Below, one piece after another: positions 36,866 through 45,639 of a stretch of DNA of 64,000 nucleotides. Source of the DNA: Paenibacillus taichungensis (GTDB lineage Bacteria > Bacillota > Bacilli > Paenibacillales > Paenibacillaceae); NCBI RefSeq assembly GCF_013359905.1, contig NZ_JABMCC010000106.1:62001-126000 (forward strand), written 5' to 3'. Made by a program: the position numbers and the translations under genes. Every line of letters starts with the position of its first letter. Positions within the stretch are counted from its first letter, which is position 1. Below the pieces are notes generated by a model. That model was not told the DNA's origin. It did no database searches and saw nothing but the letters and a program-made list of their open reading frames with translations.

Positions 36866-37129
36866 TTAATCGGCGCCTTCGTCTTCCCGGCGTGTATGAA
36901 CAAGTCCAATCGATTTGGCAATTACGTAAATAAATACACTACCCACCAAGAAACCGATACCCACCATTAATCCGAGGTTACGATCATTAAAATCATTCAG
37001 GTTAATCAGGCACATGATTACTCCCGTAATGAGGGCAACCCAAGCCAGAACTGTCATCGTTAACACTGCACGCCGCATATTTTTATCTTTGCGCTCCAAT
37101 TGGCTTACCATTGCTGTCTTCGATGCCAT
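36866..37129 (-). CDS. Small two-helix membrane protein, function unknown
   Basis: An 87-residue protein with two hydrophobic helices (about 20-42 and 52-72), a basic N-terminus (QLERKDKNMRR) and an acidic C-terminus (RREDEGAD). I chose the ATG at 37129 (MASKTAMV) because AAGGAAG precedes it; the frame to 37186 lacks a ribosome site. I do not recognise the family. It is transcribed in the same direction as qox but ends in its own terminator. Confidence 0.7.
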   Translation of the reverse strand: MASKTAMVSQLERKDKNMRRAVLTMTVLAWVALITGVIMCLINLNDFNDRNLGLMVGIGFLVGSVFIYVIAKSIGLVHTRREDEGAD

Positions 37130-37529
37130 AGTAAACACTTCCTTTTCCCTTTTTGTAAGTGCTTTCCTTATACCAATATACCACATCAGTATGATTTTTA
37201 GTCAACAAATGTTCAAATTTCTTTCGCAATTTGGACACTTTATTTGTATTTTAACTGTTGACAAGGACCAGATCACTTCTTCTTACTTCTTATAACCCAA
37301 AAACGCTCTTCTCATAACATGAAACAGCCCAGACCTTATGAAACCTTCATGAACATGTGCTCTCTTCGCTGAAATTAAATAACAAAAAAAGACGGTGCAT
37401 CGGATTTCCGATGTACCGCCTTCTATCTAATTAAACACGTTTGTCCCTGCATTTAACAATTGAACTAACGTTAAATTACTTATTTAAAGATAAGTTCACA
37501 ACGTTACTTCCTCAACATTGAAGAGCAGC
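37130..37529. other. Promoter region of small membrane gene and terminator of GH1 gene
   Basis: This 400-bp gap holds, on the minus strand, TTGACT (37200-37205) and TATATT (37175-37180) 19 bp apart as a possible promoter; a cre-like TGTAAGTGCTTTCC (37154-37167); and the GH1 terminator (37392-37419). No gene seen. Confidence 0.5.
37392..37419 (-). terminator. Terminator after GH1 gene
   Basis: GGTGCATCGG pairs with CCGATGTACC around ATTT; TTTTTTT follows on the minus strand. Confidence 0.9.
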
Positions 37530-38876
37530 CTAAATTCGTGTTTCCACCCAATTATTTTTGATCACATTCTGATACCAATAGAAACTTTCTTTAGGTGTTC
37601 TAACCAGCGAACGGTAATCCACATGCACAAGACCAAAGCGCATACGGTATCCTTCCGCCCACTCAAAGTTATCCATCAAAGACCAAGCCATGTACCCTTT
37701 CAGATTAATGCCGTCATTGATAATCCGATGAATTTGGGCCAAATGCTGCTCATAGTATGCAATCCGGCGATCATCATTGATTTTACCGTTTTCCAAATCA
37801 TCATTGATGCAAGCTCCATTTTCTGTGATGTAGACATCCACATTTCCGTACTTTTGCAAATAGTGCATGAACTCATACAGTCCGCGTGATTCCACAGGCC
37901 AGCCAATATCGGTCTTGGTAAGTCCCATATCCACCTCTTCGGATTGCAATGCACCCGCCTCTGGATTGAAACGATTGATTCCCATGGTGTAATAGTTAAT
38001 GCCCAACAGATCAATGGGTTGCGAGATGATTTCCATATCGCCTTCTTGAATTGGGACGGTAGCTCCAGCTTCTGCGAACCAGTCCACCATAAATTGTGGA
38101 TACGATCCTTTGTAGATCGGGTCTAGGAACCAATCGGTATTCAGTGCAATGGAACGGTCGCAGGCTGCCTGATCTTCTGGAGATTTGCTGTAAGGCTCAG
38201 CCCAGCATACATTGGGTGCAATACCAATCTGTCCTGTTGTGCCTAAGCGACGGAACGATTGAACGGCTTTACCGTGAGCAACGAGCAATCCATGAGCAAC
38301 ATTAATGGATGTTTGCAGGTCCTTATTTCCTGGCGCATGAATGCCAAGCAGGTTGGACAAAAACGCAATACACCATGGTTCATTGAAAGTCAGCCAGAAA
38401 TTAATTTTTCCAGAAAACTCCTTGAAGATAACTTCAGCATATTTTACAAATGCATCCACCGTCCTGCGATTGCCCCAACCTCCGATATCCTCAAGTGTCT
38501 GAGGCAGGTCCCAATGATACAGTGTACAGAAAGGTTCGATTCCTGCTTCAAGCAGCTTATCCACGAATCGATGATAGAAATCCAATCCTTCCCGATTGAT
38601 CTCGCCATCTCCATCAGGAATAATACGCGGCCAGGCGATGGAGAATCGGTAGGTGTTGATCCCAAGCTTTTTCATCAGCTCGATGTCTTCCTCGTAACGG
38701 TGGTAACTGTCACAAGCCACATCACCATTGTCTCCATTAAAAACTTTGCCGGGCGTACGGGCAAACGTATCCCAGATCGATACCCCGCGTCCACCTTCCT
38801 GCGCTGCCCCTTCTATTTGATAAGAAGCTGTTGCTGTTCCCCAGCGGAAATCTTGTGGGAATTGAAAAATTGTCAT
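37530..38876 (-). CDS. GH1 beta-glucosidase
   Basis: Cytosolic retaining beta-glycosidase of 448 residues. Marks are FRWGTATASYQIEGA at the N-terminus, TFNEPW with the acid/base Glu at about 165, and YITENGA with the nucleophile Glu at about 353. It hydrolyses beta-glucosides or phospho-beta-glucosides; no phospho-site signature was checked. It lies 3 bp after the GH95 gene, so the two are translationally coupled. ATG start with GGAGGAG upstream. Confidence 0.94.
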   Translation of the reverse strand: MTIFQFPQDFRWGTATASYQIEGAAQEGGRGVSIWDTFARTPGKVFNGDNGDVACDSYHRYEEDIELMKKLGINTYRFSIAWPRIIPDGDGEINREGLDFYHRFVDKLLEAGIEPFCTLYHWDLPQTLEDIGGWGNRRTVDAFVKYAEVIFKEFSGKINFWLTFNEPWCIAFLSNLLGIHAPGNKDLQTSINVAHGLLVAHGKAVQSFRRLGTTGQIGIAPNVCWAEPYSKSPEDQAACDRSIALNTDWFLDPIYKGSYPQFMVDWFAEAGATVPIQEGDMEIISQPIDLLGINYYTMGINRFNPEAGALQSEEVDMGLTKTDIGWPVESRGLYEFMHYLQKYGNVDVYITENGACINDDLENGKINDDRRIAYYEQHLAQIHRIINDGINLKGYMAWSLMDNFEWAEGYRMRFGLVHVDYRSLVRTPKESFYWYQNVIKNNWVETRI

Positions 38877-38879
38877 CGT

Positions 38880-41273
38880 TTACTCCTCCGTCTCATATGA
38901 CACGCGGATCATCTGTCCTGCGGTCACGGTTAAAATAACTACATAATCACCCTGAGGTGTAAGCTGCGCCTTGACCTGATCGTTTCCTTCCACACGCAGT
39001 GGGCATGCACTCCGAATGGTTATCGAACCAGTGTGATCAGCCTTAATTTCGGCACTTGAGAGTCTGCCCTCTGTCCACTCGATTGCCACCGTGTATCCAC
39101 CACGTGCCCGAAGTCCCTTCACACTGCCACTCGCCCAATGCACAGGCAGCGCTGGCAGCAGATGTAATTCACCCAAGTGGCTTTGCAACAGCATCTCGGC
39201 AATACCGGCAGTGCCACCAAAGTTGCCATCGATCTGGAACGGCGGATGATCATCGAACAGATTAGGATGCGTGGATCGAGCCAGCAGCGTACGGACAAAC
39301 TGATGTGCAAGCTTGCTATCCAGCAGCCTCGCATACAGATTGATCAACCAGGCACAGCTCCAACCTGTATGCCCGCCACCTTGTGAGATACGACGTTCAA
39401 GTGACACTCGTGCTGCTTCCACCAGTTCCGGCGTATCCAGTCGATTGATCTGCTCCCCCGGATATAGACCATACAGATGGGAGACGTGACGATGCCCCGG
39501 TTCGGATTCAGCAAAATCCTTAAACCATTCCTGCAGTTGCCCCTCGCTTCCGATCTGGAATGGATAGAGCTTGCTACGTGCCTCGCTCCACTCGTTCGCC
39601 AGTTGCTGATCCACATCCAGTTGTTTGGTTGCCTCAATGCATCGATCGAACAACTCACGAATCAATGTCATGTCCATCGTCGAAGCCATGGAGATGCTGC
39701 GAGCCTCTCCTTCCTCAGTAAGGAACTTGTTCTCCGGAGAGGTTGATGGAGCGGTAACCAGATATCCGTCTGGCCCCTCTACCAGCCAGTCCAGACAGAA
39801 GAGCGCCGCTTCCTTCATGATTGGATACGCGCGTTCCGCGAGAAACTGCTGATCACGAGTAAACAGATAATGCTCCCATAGATGTGAAGTCAACCACACG
39901 CCACCCATTGGCCAGAACGCCCAACTTGCGTCTCCGCCTGTAGGCGTGGATGTTCTCCAAATATCCACATTATGATGGGCTGTCCAGCCGCGTGCTCCGT
40001 ACAAAATGCGCGCCGTCCTTCTTCCGGTATCGCTTAAATCCTCCAACAGACCAAACAGTGGCTCATGGCATTCGCTCAGATTGCATACTTCTGCCGGCCA
40101 GTAATTCATCTCCGTATTGATATTAATCGTGTAATCACTGTGCCAAGGCGGCTCCACCTGATGGTTCCAGATTCCCTGCAGATTCGCTGGCTGGCTTCCT
40201 TCACGTGAACTACCCATTAACAGATATCTGCCATACTGAAAATAGAGTGCCTCCAGGCCGGGATCATCGGCTCCAGCCTGGTAAGCTTGCAGTCGCTCAT
40301 CTGTAGGTAATTCTTCGTTGGCTGATGCGCCAAGATCAATTGATACTCTTGAAAATAAAGTTCCATGATCCATTACATGTCGCTCCCGAAGAACCTTTAT
40401 GCCATGAGCCATCGCTTTAGTGATTACCTCACTGCACTCCTGATCTAGAAGCATACTATCCTTAACAGGCGTCACATCATAGCCCTCAAAAGCAGTCGCC
40501 GCTGCCAGATAAAAAACAACCTGGTCCGCTCCCTCAATATGAAGTTTCCCATCCATAACCGATATTTCGAAATTTTTTCCCGTCGCAGTTGCGGCCAATT
40601 GCACAGCATAAGCCGTTCCCCGATCTTCTTCGTAGATGACAGACTCCGGATGATCCCTGAAATAATTCGATTCAACATGACTCGGACAGCGACTGAACAA
40701 AGTAAGTGCATCGCCCGAAGCCTGAACATGATAAGGATGTGGACTGTCCAACGTAACACTTACGTTTACAGATCCCTCACGATCAGCAGTGATGGTACAG
40801 ATCATGAGATCATCTGGCGCACTGGCATATACTTCACGTACATAATGAATGCCTTTATATGAATACTTCGTTGTTGTAATGCCGGTGTGGAGATTCAGCT
40901 CCCGCTCAAACTCATCGTACGTATTCCCATCCAGTTCATCGTGCTGCAACTTAAAGTGGCCCATCGGCTGATAAGCTTCCACATCACGTCCCAGCATTTC
41001 GCGGTTCAGCAATTGTTCAGCTTCGCTATACTGCCCGGACATAATCAGTTCACGGGTCTGCTTCAGATACCGCTGACTGCTGTACTGAATGGTGTCGCGC
41101 GGAAATCCGGACCACAATGTATCTTCATTCAGCTGGATTTGTTCATCCGCTGCTCCACCGTACACCATACCGCCAAGGCGACCATTACCGATAGGCAACG
41201 CCTCTTCCCAGCGAGTAGCGGGCTGACGGTACCACAGACGATTTTCTTTTGTTCTCTCATTAAATGGGGACAT
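38880..41273 (-). CDS. GH95 alpha-L-fucosidase-type enzyme
   Basis: A 797-residue GH95 protein. It starts with [28 protein letters not shown], typical of the N-terminal beta-domain, followed by [10 protein letters not shown], a long (alpha/alpha)6 domain with [20 protein letters not shown] and [12 protein letters not shown]. Family members cleave alpha-1,2-L-fucose or alpha-L-galactose from xyloglucan and similar glycans. No signal peptide, so it acts on imported oligosaccharides. Coupled to the GH1 gene. ATG start with AGGAG upstream. AAAACGTTTT and cre-like sites precede it. Confidence 0.9.
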   Translation of the reverse strand: MSPFNERTKENRLWYRQPATRWEEALPIGNGRLGGMVYGGAADEQIQLNEDTLWSGFPRDTIQYSSQRYLKQTRELIMSGQYSEAEQLLNREMLGRDVEAYQPMGHFKLQHDELDGNTYDEFERELNLHTGITTTKYSYKGIHYVREVYASAPDDLMICTITADREGSVNVSVTLDSPHPYHVQASGDALTLFSRCPSHVESNYFRDHPESVIYEEDRGTAYAVQLAATATGKNFEISVMDGKLHIEGADQVVFYLAAATAFEGYDVTPVKDSMLLDQECSEVITKAMAHGIKVLRERHVMDHGTLFSRVSIDLGASANEELPTDERLQAYQAGADDPGLEALYFQYGRYLLMGSSREGSQPANLQGIWNHQVEPPWHSDYTININTEMNYWPAEVCNLSECHEPLFGLLEDLSDTGRRTARILYGARGWTAHHNVDIWRTSTPTGGDASWAFWPMGGVWLTSHLWEHYLFTRDQQFLAERAYPIMKEAALFCLDWLVEGPDGYLVTAPSTSPENKFLTEEGEARSISMASTMDMTLIRELFDRCIEATKQLDVDQQLANEWSEARSKLYPFQIGSEGQLQEWFKDFAESEPGHRHVSHLYGLYPGEQINRLDTPELVEAARVSLERRISQGGGHTGWSCAWLINLYARLLDSKLAHQFVRTLLARSTHPNLFDDHPPFQIDGNFGGTAGIAEMLLQSHLGELHLLPALPVHWASGSVKGLRARGGYTVAIEWTEGRLSSAEIKADHTGSITIRSACPLRVEGNDQVKAQLTPQGDYVVILTVTAGQMIRVSYETEE

Positions 41274-41316
41274 AGATAACTCCTGTTCATGAATCAGCTA
41301 TTTTTCAATCATTACT

Positions 41317-41421
41317 AAAACGTTTTCGATATAACTAAATAATCACTATAAATGTTGTTTTACTTGTTTCTAACCCGCTTACCTATAAGGCTAATTCTTC
41401 GTTTATCTGAAAGTGCTTACA
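41317..41421. promoter_or_regulatory. AAAACGTTTT and cre-like sites before GH95-GH1
   Basis: AAAACGTTTT at 41317-41326 (in context CGAAAACGTTTTAG on the minus strand) and TGAAAGTGCTTACA at 41408-41421. Both types recur before the neighbouring binding-protein genes. Confidence 0.55.
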
Positions 41422-41480
41422 GTAAGCAAATTATATTTGATTTCGAAATTTGCGTCAATGTTAAACATCACATGGCAGCA

Positions 41481-41509
41481 AAAAAAGACCCTATCTCAGG
41501 GTCTTTTTT
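41481..41509 (-). terminator. Terminator after first binding-protein gene
   Basis: AAAAAAGACCCT and AGGGTCTTTTTT form a perfect stem with a five-base loop; T-runs on both strands. Confidence 0.95.
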
Positions 41510-41539
41510 GTATCTCCGCCTATTCAATTAAAACATAAG

Positions 41540-43237
41540 TTATTTTACGTCTTTACCTGTCCACAGGGAAACACGATCTTTAACCCAAACGGTATACTGT
41601 TTCTCCATTTCAACTGCGCCGGCTTTGTCCAACTCAGCGAGGAAATCATCATATACTTTATCAAAGTTCGCAGTTGTTGTCAGAACAGCTTCAGGAATAC
41701 GTTTGCGCACGATATCCTGTGTTTTTCGGAAAGTTACCTCATAATCTGTACCTGAAGGTACAGGCATGTTGTATGCTGCGCCCCAATCTTTCAGTTGCAA
41801 CTCATCTTCAGAAGGATAGAATTCTTTCCATGTTGTAATACCATAGGCTTTCAACGTTTCTTTCTCTGCAGCCGTATAACCAGCCTGGATCTGCTCAGGG
41901 AAGTTCGTTGTGTAATAGTTATCCGTGGAATCTTTCACACCATCACCGTATCTGGCACTAAACACGCTGTACATCCCGATTCCTGTTTCTTTGGTGAAGT
42001 TGGAGTTGTCATTGGTTTTACGATCCTGGATATCTTGAGGAATCACCCGTTGACCATCTTCTACATTGTAGTGTTGGCCTTCAATACCCCAGTTTCTTAA
42101 CACTTGACCTTCGTCCGAAGCGAGCCAGTCCATGAATTTGATAATGCGAACCGGATCTTTGGCAGAAGTTGTGATTCCGATACCATATCCGTCAAATCCA
42201 GTTGGTTGGAATGTATGGTCCACAATGTCCTTGTTCAAAGATACAGAGAAGTGAGCATATGTGCTGTCATCTTTGCCCGCTGATTTGAGTGCATTTTCAG
42301 CTTCTTGGTAGTTCCACTCTTGGTCAATCAGACCGAGTACACGGCCACTTGCAATTTTGGATTTATATTGGTCATCCTTCTGCACAAATGTATCTTTGTC
42401 CAGCAGTCCTTCATTGTACATATGATTCAACCAGCGGAAATATTCTTTTTCCTCTGGACGTTTGTAATGGAGCGTGGCTTCATAAGTCTCAGGATCGATG
42501 TAATATTCTCCATCATCCGGTGCTCCTGTTGCCTGGAATGCCGGGTTCGTTACCGTAATCATAATCTTCCAATCATCTGCATTCAGCGTCAATGGAATAG
42601 TCGGCTGTCCATCAATTGTTGGGTGTTTTTTCACATATTCTTTCAATACATTCTCGTAATCCTCAAGTGTTTTCACTTCAGGGTATCCGAGCTCTTTCAG
42701 TACTTTTTGCTGAATTTCAAATCCGCCTGTTGCGTCAAACGCAACATTATCAACACCCATATTTGTTGGGATTGTATAAATGGCCTGATCCTCCGAACTG
42801 TATTTCAGCCGGTTCATCTGGTCCCCATATATTTTTTTCAGGTTTGGAGCATGCTCCTCAATCAGATCGGTCAGGTCTAGCATCGCGCCTGCATCCACAA
42901 GTTTAGACAAGTTACCTTTTGGAAAAACAATATCAGGGTACTCACCACTAGCAGCCATAAGCGCAATTTTTTGATCGCCACCATTGTTCACATCATACTC
43001 AGCCTCAATTGTAACGCCTGTTTGCTTGGTAATCTCTTTACCGACTGCATCCTGCATTTTGTTCCAGGTTGGACTGGCGTCCGCACCAAAGAATGTAATG
43101 GTAACCGGTTCGGTTCCACTGGACTCGGAGGTTTCTTTGCTTCCCGAATTTCCGCAGCCAGCTGTAACCAGCATTGCACTTGCGAGCATCAACATTGCAA
43201 ACGTCTTGGGTGTATTGCCTTTCATTTTGCCTCTCAT
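41540..43237 (-). CDS. Oligosaccharide-binding lipoprotein, LplA-like, copy 1
   Basis: Large extracellular solute-binding protein of 565 residues with a lipobox (VTAGC, Cys about 28) and TFFGADASPTWNKM after the linker. Nearly the same as copy 2 along most of its length (shared VSLNKDIVDHTFQPTGFDGYG, YTAAEKETLKAYGITTWK). It should bind a plant-derived oligosaccharide for the LplB/LplC-type permeases 4-6 kb away. Single-gene unit with its own leader and terminator. ATG behind GGGGGA. Confidence 0.92.
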   Translation of the reverse strand: MRGKMKGNTPKTFAMLMLASAMLVTAGCGNSGSKETSESSGTEPVTITFFGADASPTWNKMQDAVGKEITKQTGVTIEAEYDVNNGGDQKIALMAASGEYPDIVFPKGNLSKLVDAGAMLDLTDLIEEHAPNLKKIYGDQMNRLKYSSEDQAIYTIPTNMGVDNVAFDATGGFEIQQKVLKELGYPEVKTLEDYENVLKEYVKKHPTIDGQPTIPLTLNADDWKIMITVTNPAFQATGAPDDGEYYIDPETYEATLHYKRPEEKEYFRWLNHMYNEGLLDKDTFVQKDDQYKSKIASGRVLGLIDQEWNYQEAENALKSAGKDDSTYAHFSVSLNKDIVDHTFQPTGFDGYGIGITTSAKDPVRIIKFMDWLASDEGQVLRNWGIEGQHYNVEDGQRVIPQDIQDRKTNDNSNFTKETGIGMYSVFSARYGDGVKDSTDNYYTTNFPEQIQAGYTAAEKETLKAYGITTWKEFYPSEDELQLKDWGAAYNMPVPSGTDYEVTFRKTQDIVRKRIPEAVLTTTANFDKVYDDFLAELDKAGAVEMEKQYTVWVKDRVSLWTGKDVK

Positions 43238-43399
43238 TGTCTAGTCCCCCTATTATTTATGAAGGTTTTATCTGTATAACAGGCTTTAAGCCTGAGGATA
43301 CCGCTCGTAAGACACATTTCTGTATGCGCTTACTAAATATTTAATTTTGTACTCTTTTTTCTCAAAACCTAAACTCTTAAAACTCTCTTCAAAATACGT

Positions 43400-43447
43400 A
43401 AAACGTTTTCGTAAAATAATTTAAAACGCTTACTGAAAGTGCTTACA
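43400..43447. promoter_or_regulatory. AAAACGTTTT and cre-like cluster before copy 1
   Basis: AAAACGTTTT at 43400-43409 and TGAAAGTGCTTACA at 43434-43447, the latter identical to the site before GH95. They lie 160-210 bp upstream of the copy 1 start. Confidence 0.55.
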
Positions 43448-43490
43448 TTAACGATTATATGCTATCCTATCCCTTTCGTCAACAACAAAA

Positions 43491-43512
43491 AAGGCCCCTT
43501 TCGAGGGACCTT
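43491..43512 (-). terminator. Terminator after second binding-protein gene
   Basis: AAGGCCCCT and AGGGACCTT pair with one mismatch; flanking A and T runs give both strands a T-tail. Confidence 0.85.
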
Positions 43513-43555
43513 TTTTGCTATGAAAATGATCATATATTATGTCTTGTTTTCACTA

Positions 43556-45259
43556 TTATTTCACGTCTTTACCTGTCCACAGAGCTACGCGTTCTTTGAT
43601 CCAAACGGTGTATTGTTTCTCCATCTCTACCGCACCAGCTTTATCTAGCTCAGCAAGGAGATCATCATACACTTTATCGAAGTTCTCAGGTTTGGCAAGG
43701 ATCGCTTCAGGAATACGTTTGCGGACAATATCCTGTGTTTTCTGGAACGCTACGTTATAATCCGTATCCGAAGGTACTGGCATATTATATGCTGCGCCCC
43801 AATCTTTCAACTTCAAATCATCTTCAGAAGGATAGAAATCTTTCCACGTTGTAATGCCATAGGCTTTCAATGTTTCCTTCTCTGCGGCAGTATAACCTGC
43901 TTGAATCTGTTCAGGGAAGTTCGTTGTGTAGTAGTTACCTGTGGAATCTTTGACACCATCGCCGTATCTAGCACTGAAGATGTTGTACATTCCGATACCT
44001 GTTTCTTTGGTGAACGCCGAGTTGTCATTGACTTTGCGATCCTGCACATCAGCAGGGATGACACGGTTGCCATTTTCAACATTGTAGTGTTGGCCTTCAA
44101 TACCCCAGTTTCTCAGCACCTGACCTTCATCCGAGGCGAGCCAATCCATGAATTTGATAATACGTACAGGGTCTTTCGCAGTTGTGGAAATACCGATGCC
44201 GTATCCATCAAATCCGGTTGGTTGGAATGTATGGTCCACAATATCCTTGTTGAGGGATACAGAGAAGTGAGCGTACGTATTCTCGCCATTGTTCACTGAT
44301 TTCAATGCATTCTCAGCTTCGCCATAGTTCCATTCCTGGTCAATCAGTCCCAGTACCCGACCGCTTGCGATTTTGGATTTATATTGGTCATCCTTCTGCA
44401 CAAATGTATCTTTGTCCAGGATGCCTTCATTGTACATTTTGTTCAACCAGCGGAAGTATTCTTTTTCCTCTGGACGTTTATAGTGCAGCACCGCTTCATA
44501 CGTTTCAGGGTTAATGTAATATTCACCGTCATCCGGTCCACCGGTTGCCTGGAAGGCTGGATTCGTTACAGTAATCATAATTTTCCAGTCATCTGCATTC
44601 AGAGTCAGCGGAATGGTCGGCTGTCCGTCAATAGTTGGATGTTTAGCATAGTATTCTTTCAGTACTTTCTCATAATCCTCAAGCGTTTTTACTTCTGGGT
44701 AGCCAAGTTCTTTCAATACCTTTTGCTGAATCTCAAATCCGCCTGTAGCGTCAAACGCAACATTATCTACACCCATGTTCGTTGGGATTGTGTAAATGGA
44801 CTGATCTTCCAAACTGTATTTCAGACGGTTCATCTGGTCCCCATAGATTTTCTTCAGGTTTGGTGCATATTGATCAATCAGATCGGTCAGGTCAAGCATC
44901 GCGCCTGCATCCACAAGCTTAGACAAGTTACCTTTAGGATAGATAATATCAGGGTAATCACCGCTGGCAGCCATCAAAGGTATCTTCTGGTCGCCACCAT
45001 TATTCACATCATACTCCGCTTCAATTGTAACACCTGTTTGTTTCGTAATTTCTTGGCCGACTGCGTCCTTCATATTGTTCCAGTTTGGACTTGCGTCAGC
45101 ACCAAAGAACGTAAAGGTGATTGGACTGGTCGTATCACCAGTGTCCGTTGGTGTCTCAGAAGCCGTAGTTCCTCCTCCGCTACCACTGCATCCTGCTGTA
45201 ATGGCAAGAGCGCTGGCTAACAGAAGCATTGCGAATGTTTTTGGTGTTTTGCCCTTCAT
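43556..45259 (-). CDS. Oligosaccharide-binding lipoprotein, LplA-like, copy 2
   Basis: A 567-residue binding protein, with a lipobox (ITAGC, Cys about 23) and a Gly/Thr-rich linker. It is the close paralog of copy 1; the two share long identical runs, such as the segment from IEAEYDVNNGGDQKI onward. Differences cluster in the N-terminal linker. Its leader (TGTAGAACAGGCT) resembles that of copy 1, so the duplication included the leader. Own terminator. ATG behind AGGGGG. Confidence 0.92.
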   Translation of the reverse strand: MKGKTPKTFAMLLLASALAITAGCSGSGGGTTASETPTDTGDTTSPITFTFFGADASPNWNNMKDAVGQEITKQTGVTIEAEYDVNNGGDQKIPLMAASGDYPDIIYPKGNLSKLVDAGAMLDLTDLIDQYAPNLKKIYGDQMNRLKYSLEDQSIYTIPTNMGVDNVAFDATGGFEIQQKVLKELGYPEVKTLEDYEKVLKEYYAKHPTIDGQPTIPLTLNADDWKIMITVTNPAFQATGGPDDGEYYINPETYEAVLHYKRPEEKEYFRWLNKMYNEGILDKDTFVQKDDQYKSKIASGRVLGLIDQEWNYGEAENALKSVNNGENTYAHFSVSLNKDIVDHTFQPTGFDGYGIGISTTAKDPVRIIKFMDWLASDEGQVLRNWGIEGQHYNVENGNRVIPADVQDRKVNDNSAFTKETGIGMYNIFSARYGDGVKDSTGNYYTTNFPEQIQAGYTAAEKETLKAYGITTWKDFYPSEDDLKLKDWGAAYNMPVPSDTDYNVAFQKTQDIVRKRIPEAILAKPENFDKVYDDLLAELDKAGAVEMEKQYTVWIKERVALWTGKDVK

Positions 45260-45345
45260 GTGTAATCCCCCTTATGGATAAAATGAAGCTATCTATTGTA
45301 GAACAGGCTGACCTGCACATACCGTAATCGGGTGATTCTGATTGT

Positions 45346-45574
45346 AAAACGTTTGATTTTATAACATAAAAAGCGTTTTCTAAATGAAGTGAAAAAGACT
45401 CACTCTATCCAGTAATTTGAGGACCAATCCTTACTCCTTTTGACTGAAAAGATTCGTGTACATGCCTTGATAAATCAGTAATGAAAGTGCTTTCATATTT
45501 GAATAATAATCCCTCTAAAAGTCCTTGTCAATAGCGAATTTACAAAATTGAAAACGTTTTTTAGAAAACGTTTT
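45346..45574. promoter_or_regulatory. AAAACGTTTT-type and cre-like sites before copy 2
   Basis: Two exact AAAACGTTTT copies start 14 bp apart (45551, 45565), with two degenerate copies nearer the gene and TGAAAGTGCTTTCA at 45481-45494. This is the densest cluster of this motif in the window. Confidence 0.55.
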
Positions 45575-45586
45575 AGGTATAAAAAA

Positions 45587-45606
45587 GAACTCAGTTTCCT
45601 GGGCCC
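45587..45606 (-). terminator. Terminator after third binding-protein gene
   Basis: GAACTCAG and CTGGGCCC pair around TTTC with G-U pairs and one mismatch; TTTTTT follows on the minus strand. Confidence 0.7.
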
Positions 45607-45639
45607 TTTTTTTCGAAAAAACTATTCTGCTAAAACGTA

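Larger units (their letters stand above)
43238..43555. other. Control region of binding-protein copy 1
   Basis: A 318-bp gap: leader hairpin CAGGCTT/AAGCCTG (43280-43294), AAAACGTTTT (43400-43409), AAAACGCTTAC (from 43423), the cre-like TGAAAGTGCTTACA (43434-43447) and copy 2's terminator (43491-43512). No gene. Confidence 0.65.
45260..45639. other. Control region of binding-protein copy 2
   Basis: A 380-bp gap with no gene: AAAACGTTTG (45346-45355), AAAAAGCGTTTTCT (from 45368), TGAAAGTGCTTTCA (45481-45494), two AAAACGTTTT sites (45551-45560 and 45565-45574), and the terminator of copy 3 (45587-45606). Confidence 0.65.

Noticed and set aside
44384..45220. 278-codon plus-strand frame opposite binding protein copy 2
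   Set aside because: A similar antisense frame occurs opposite copy 1 (from 42305), as expected from duplicated coding sequence, not a separate gene.
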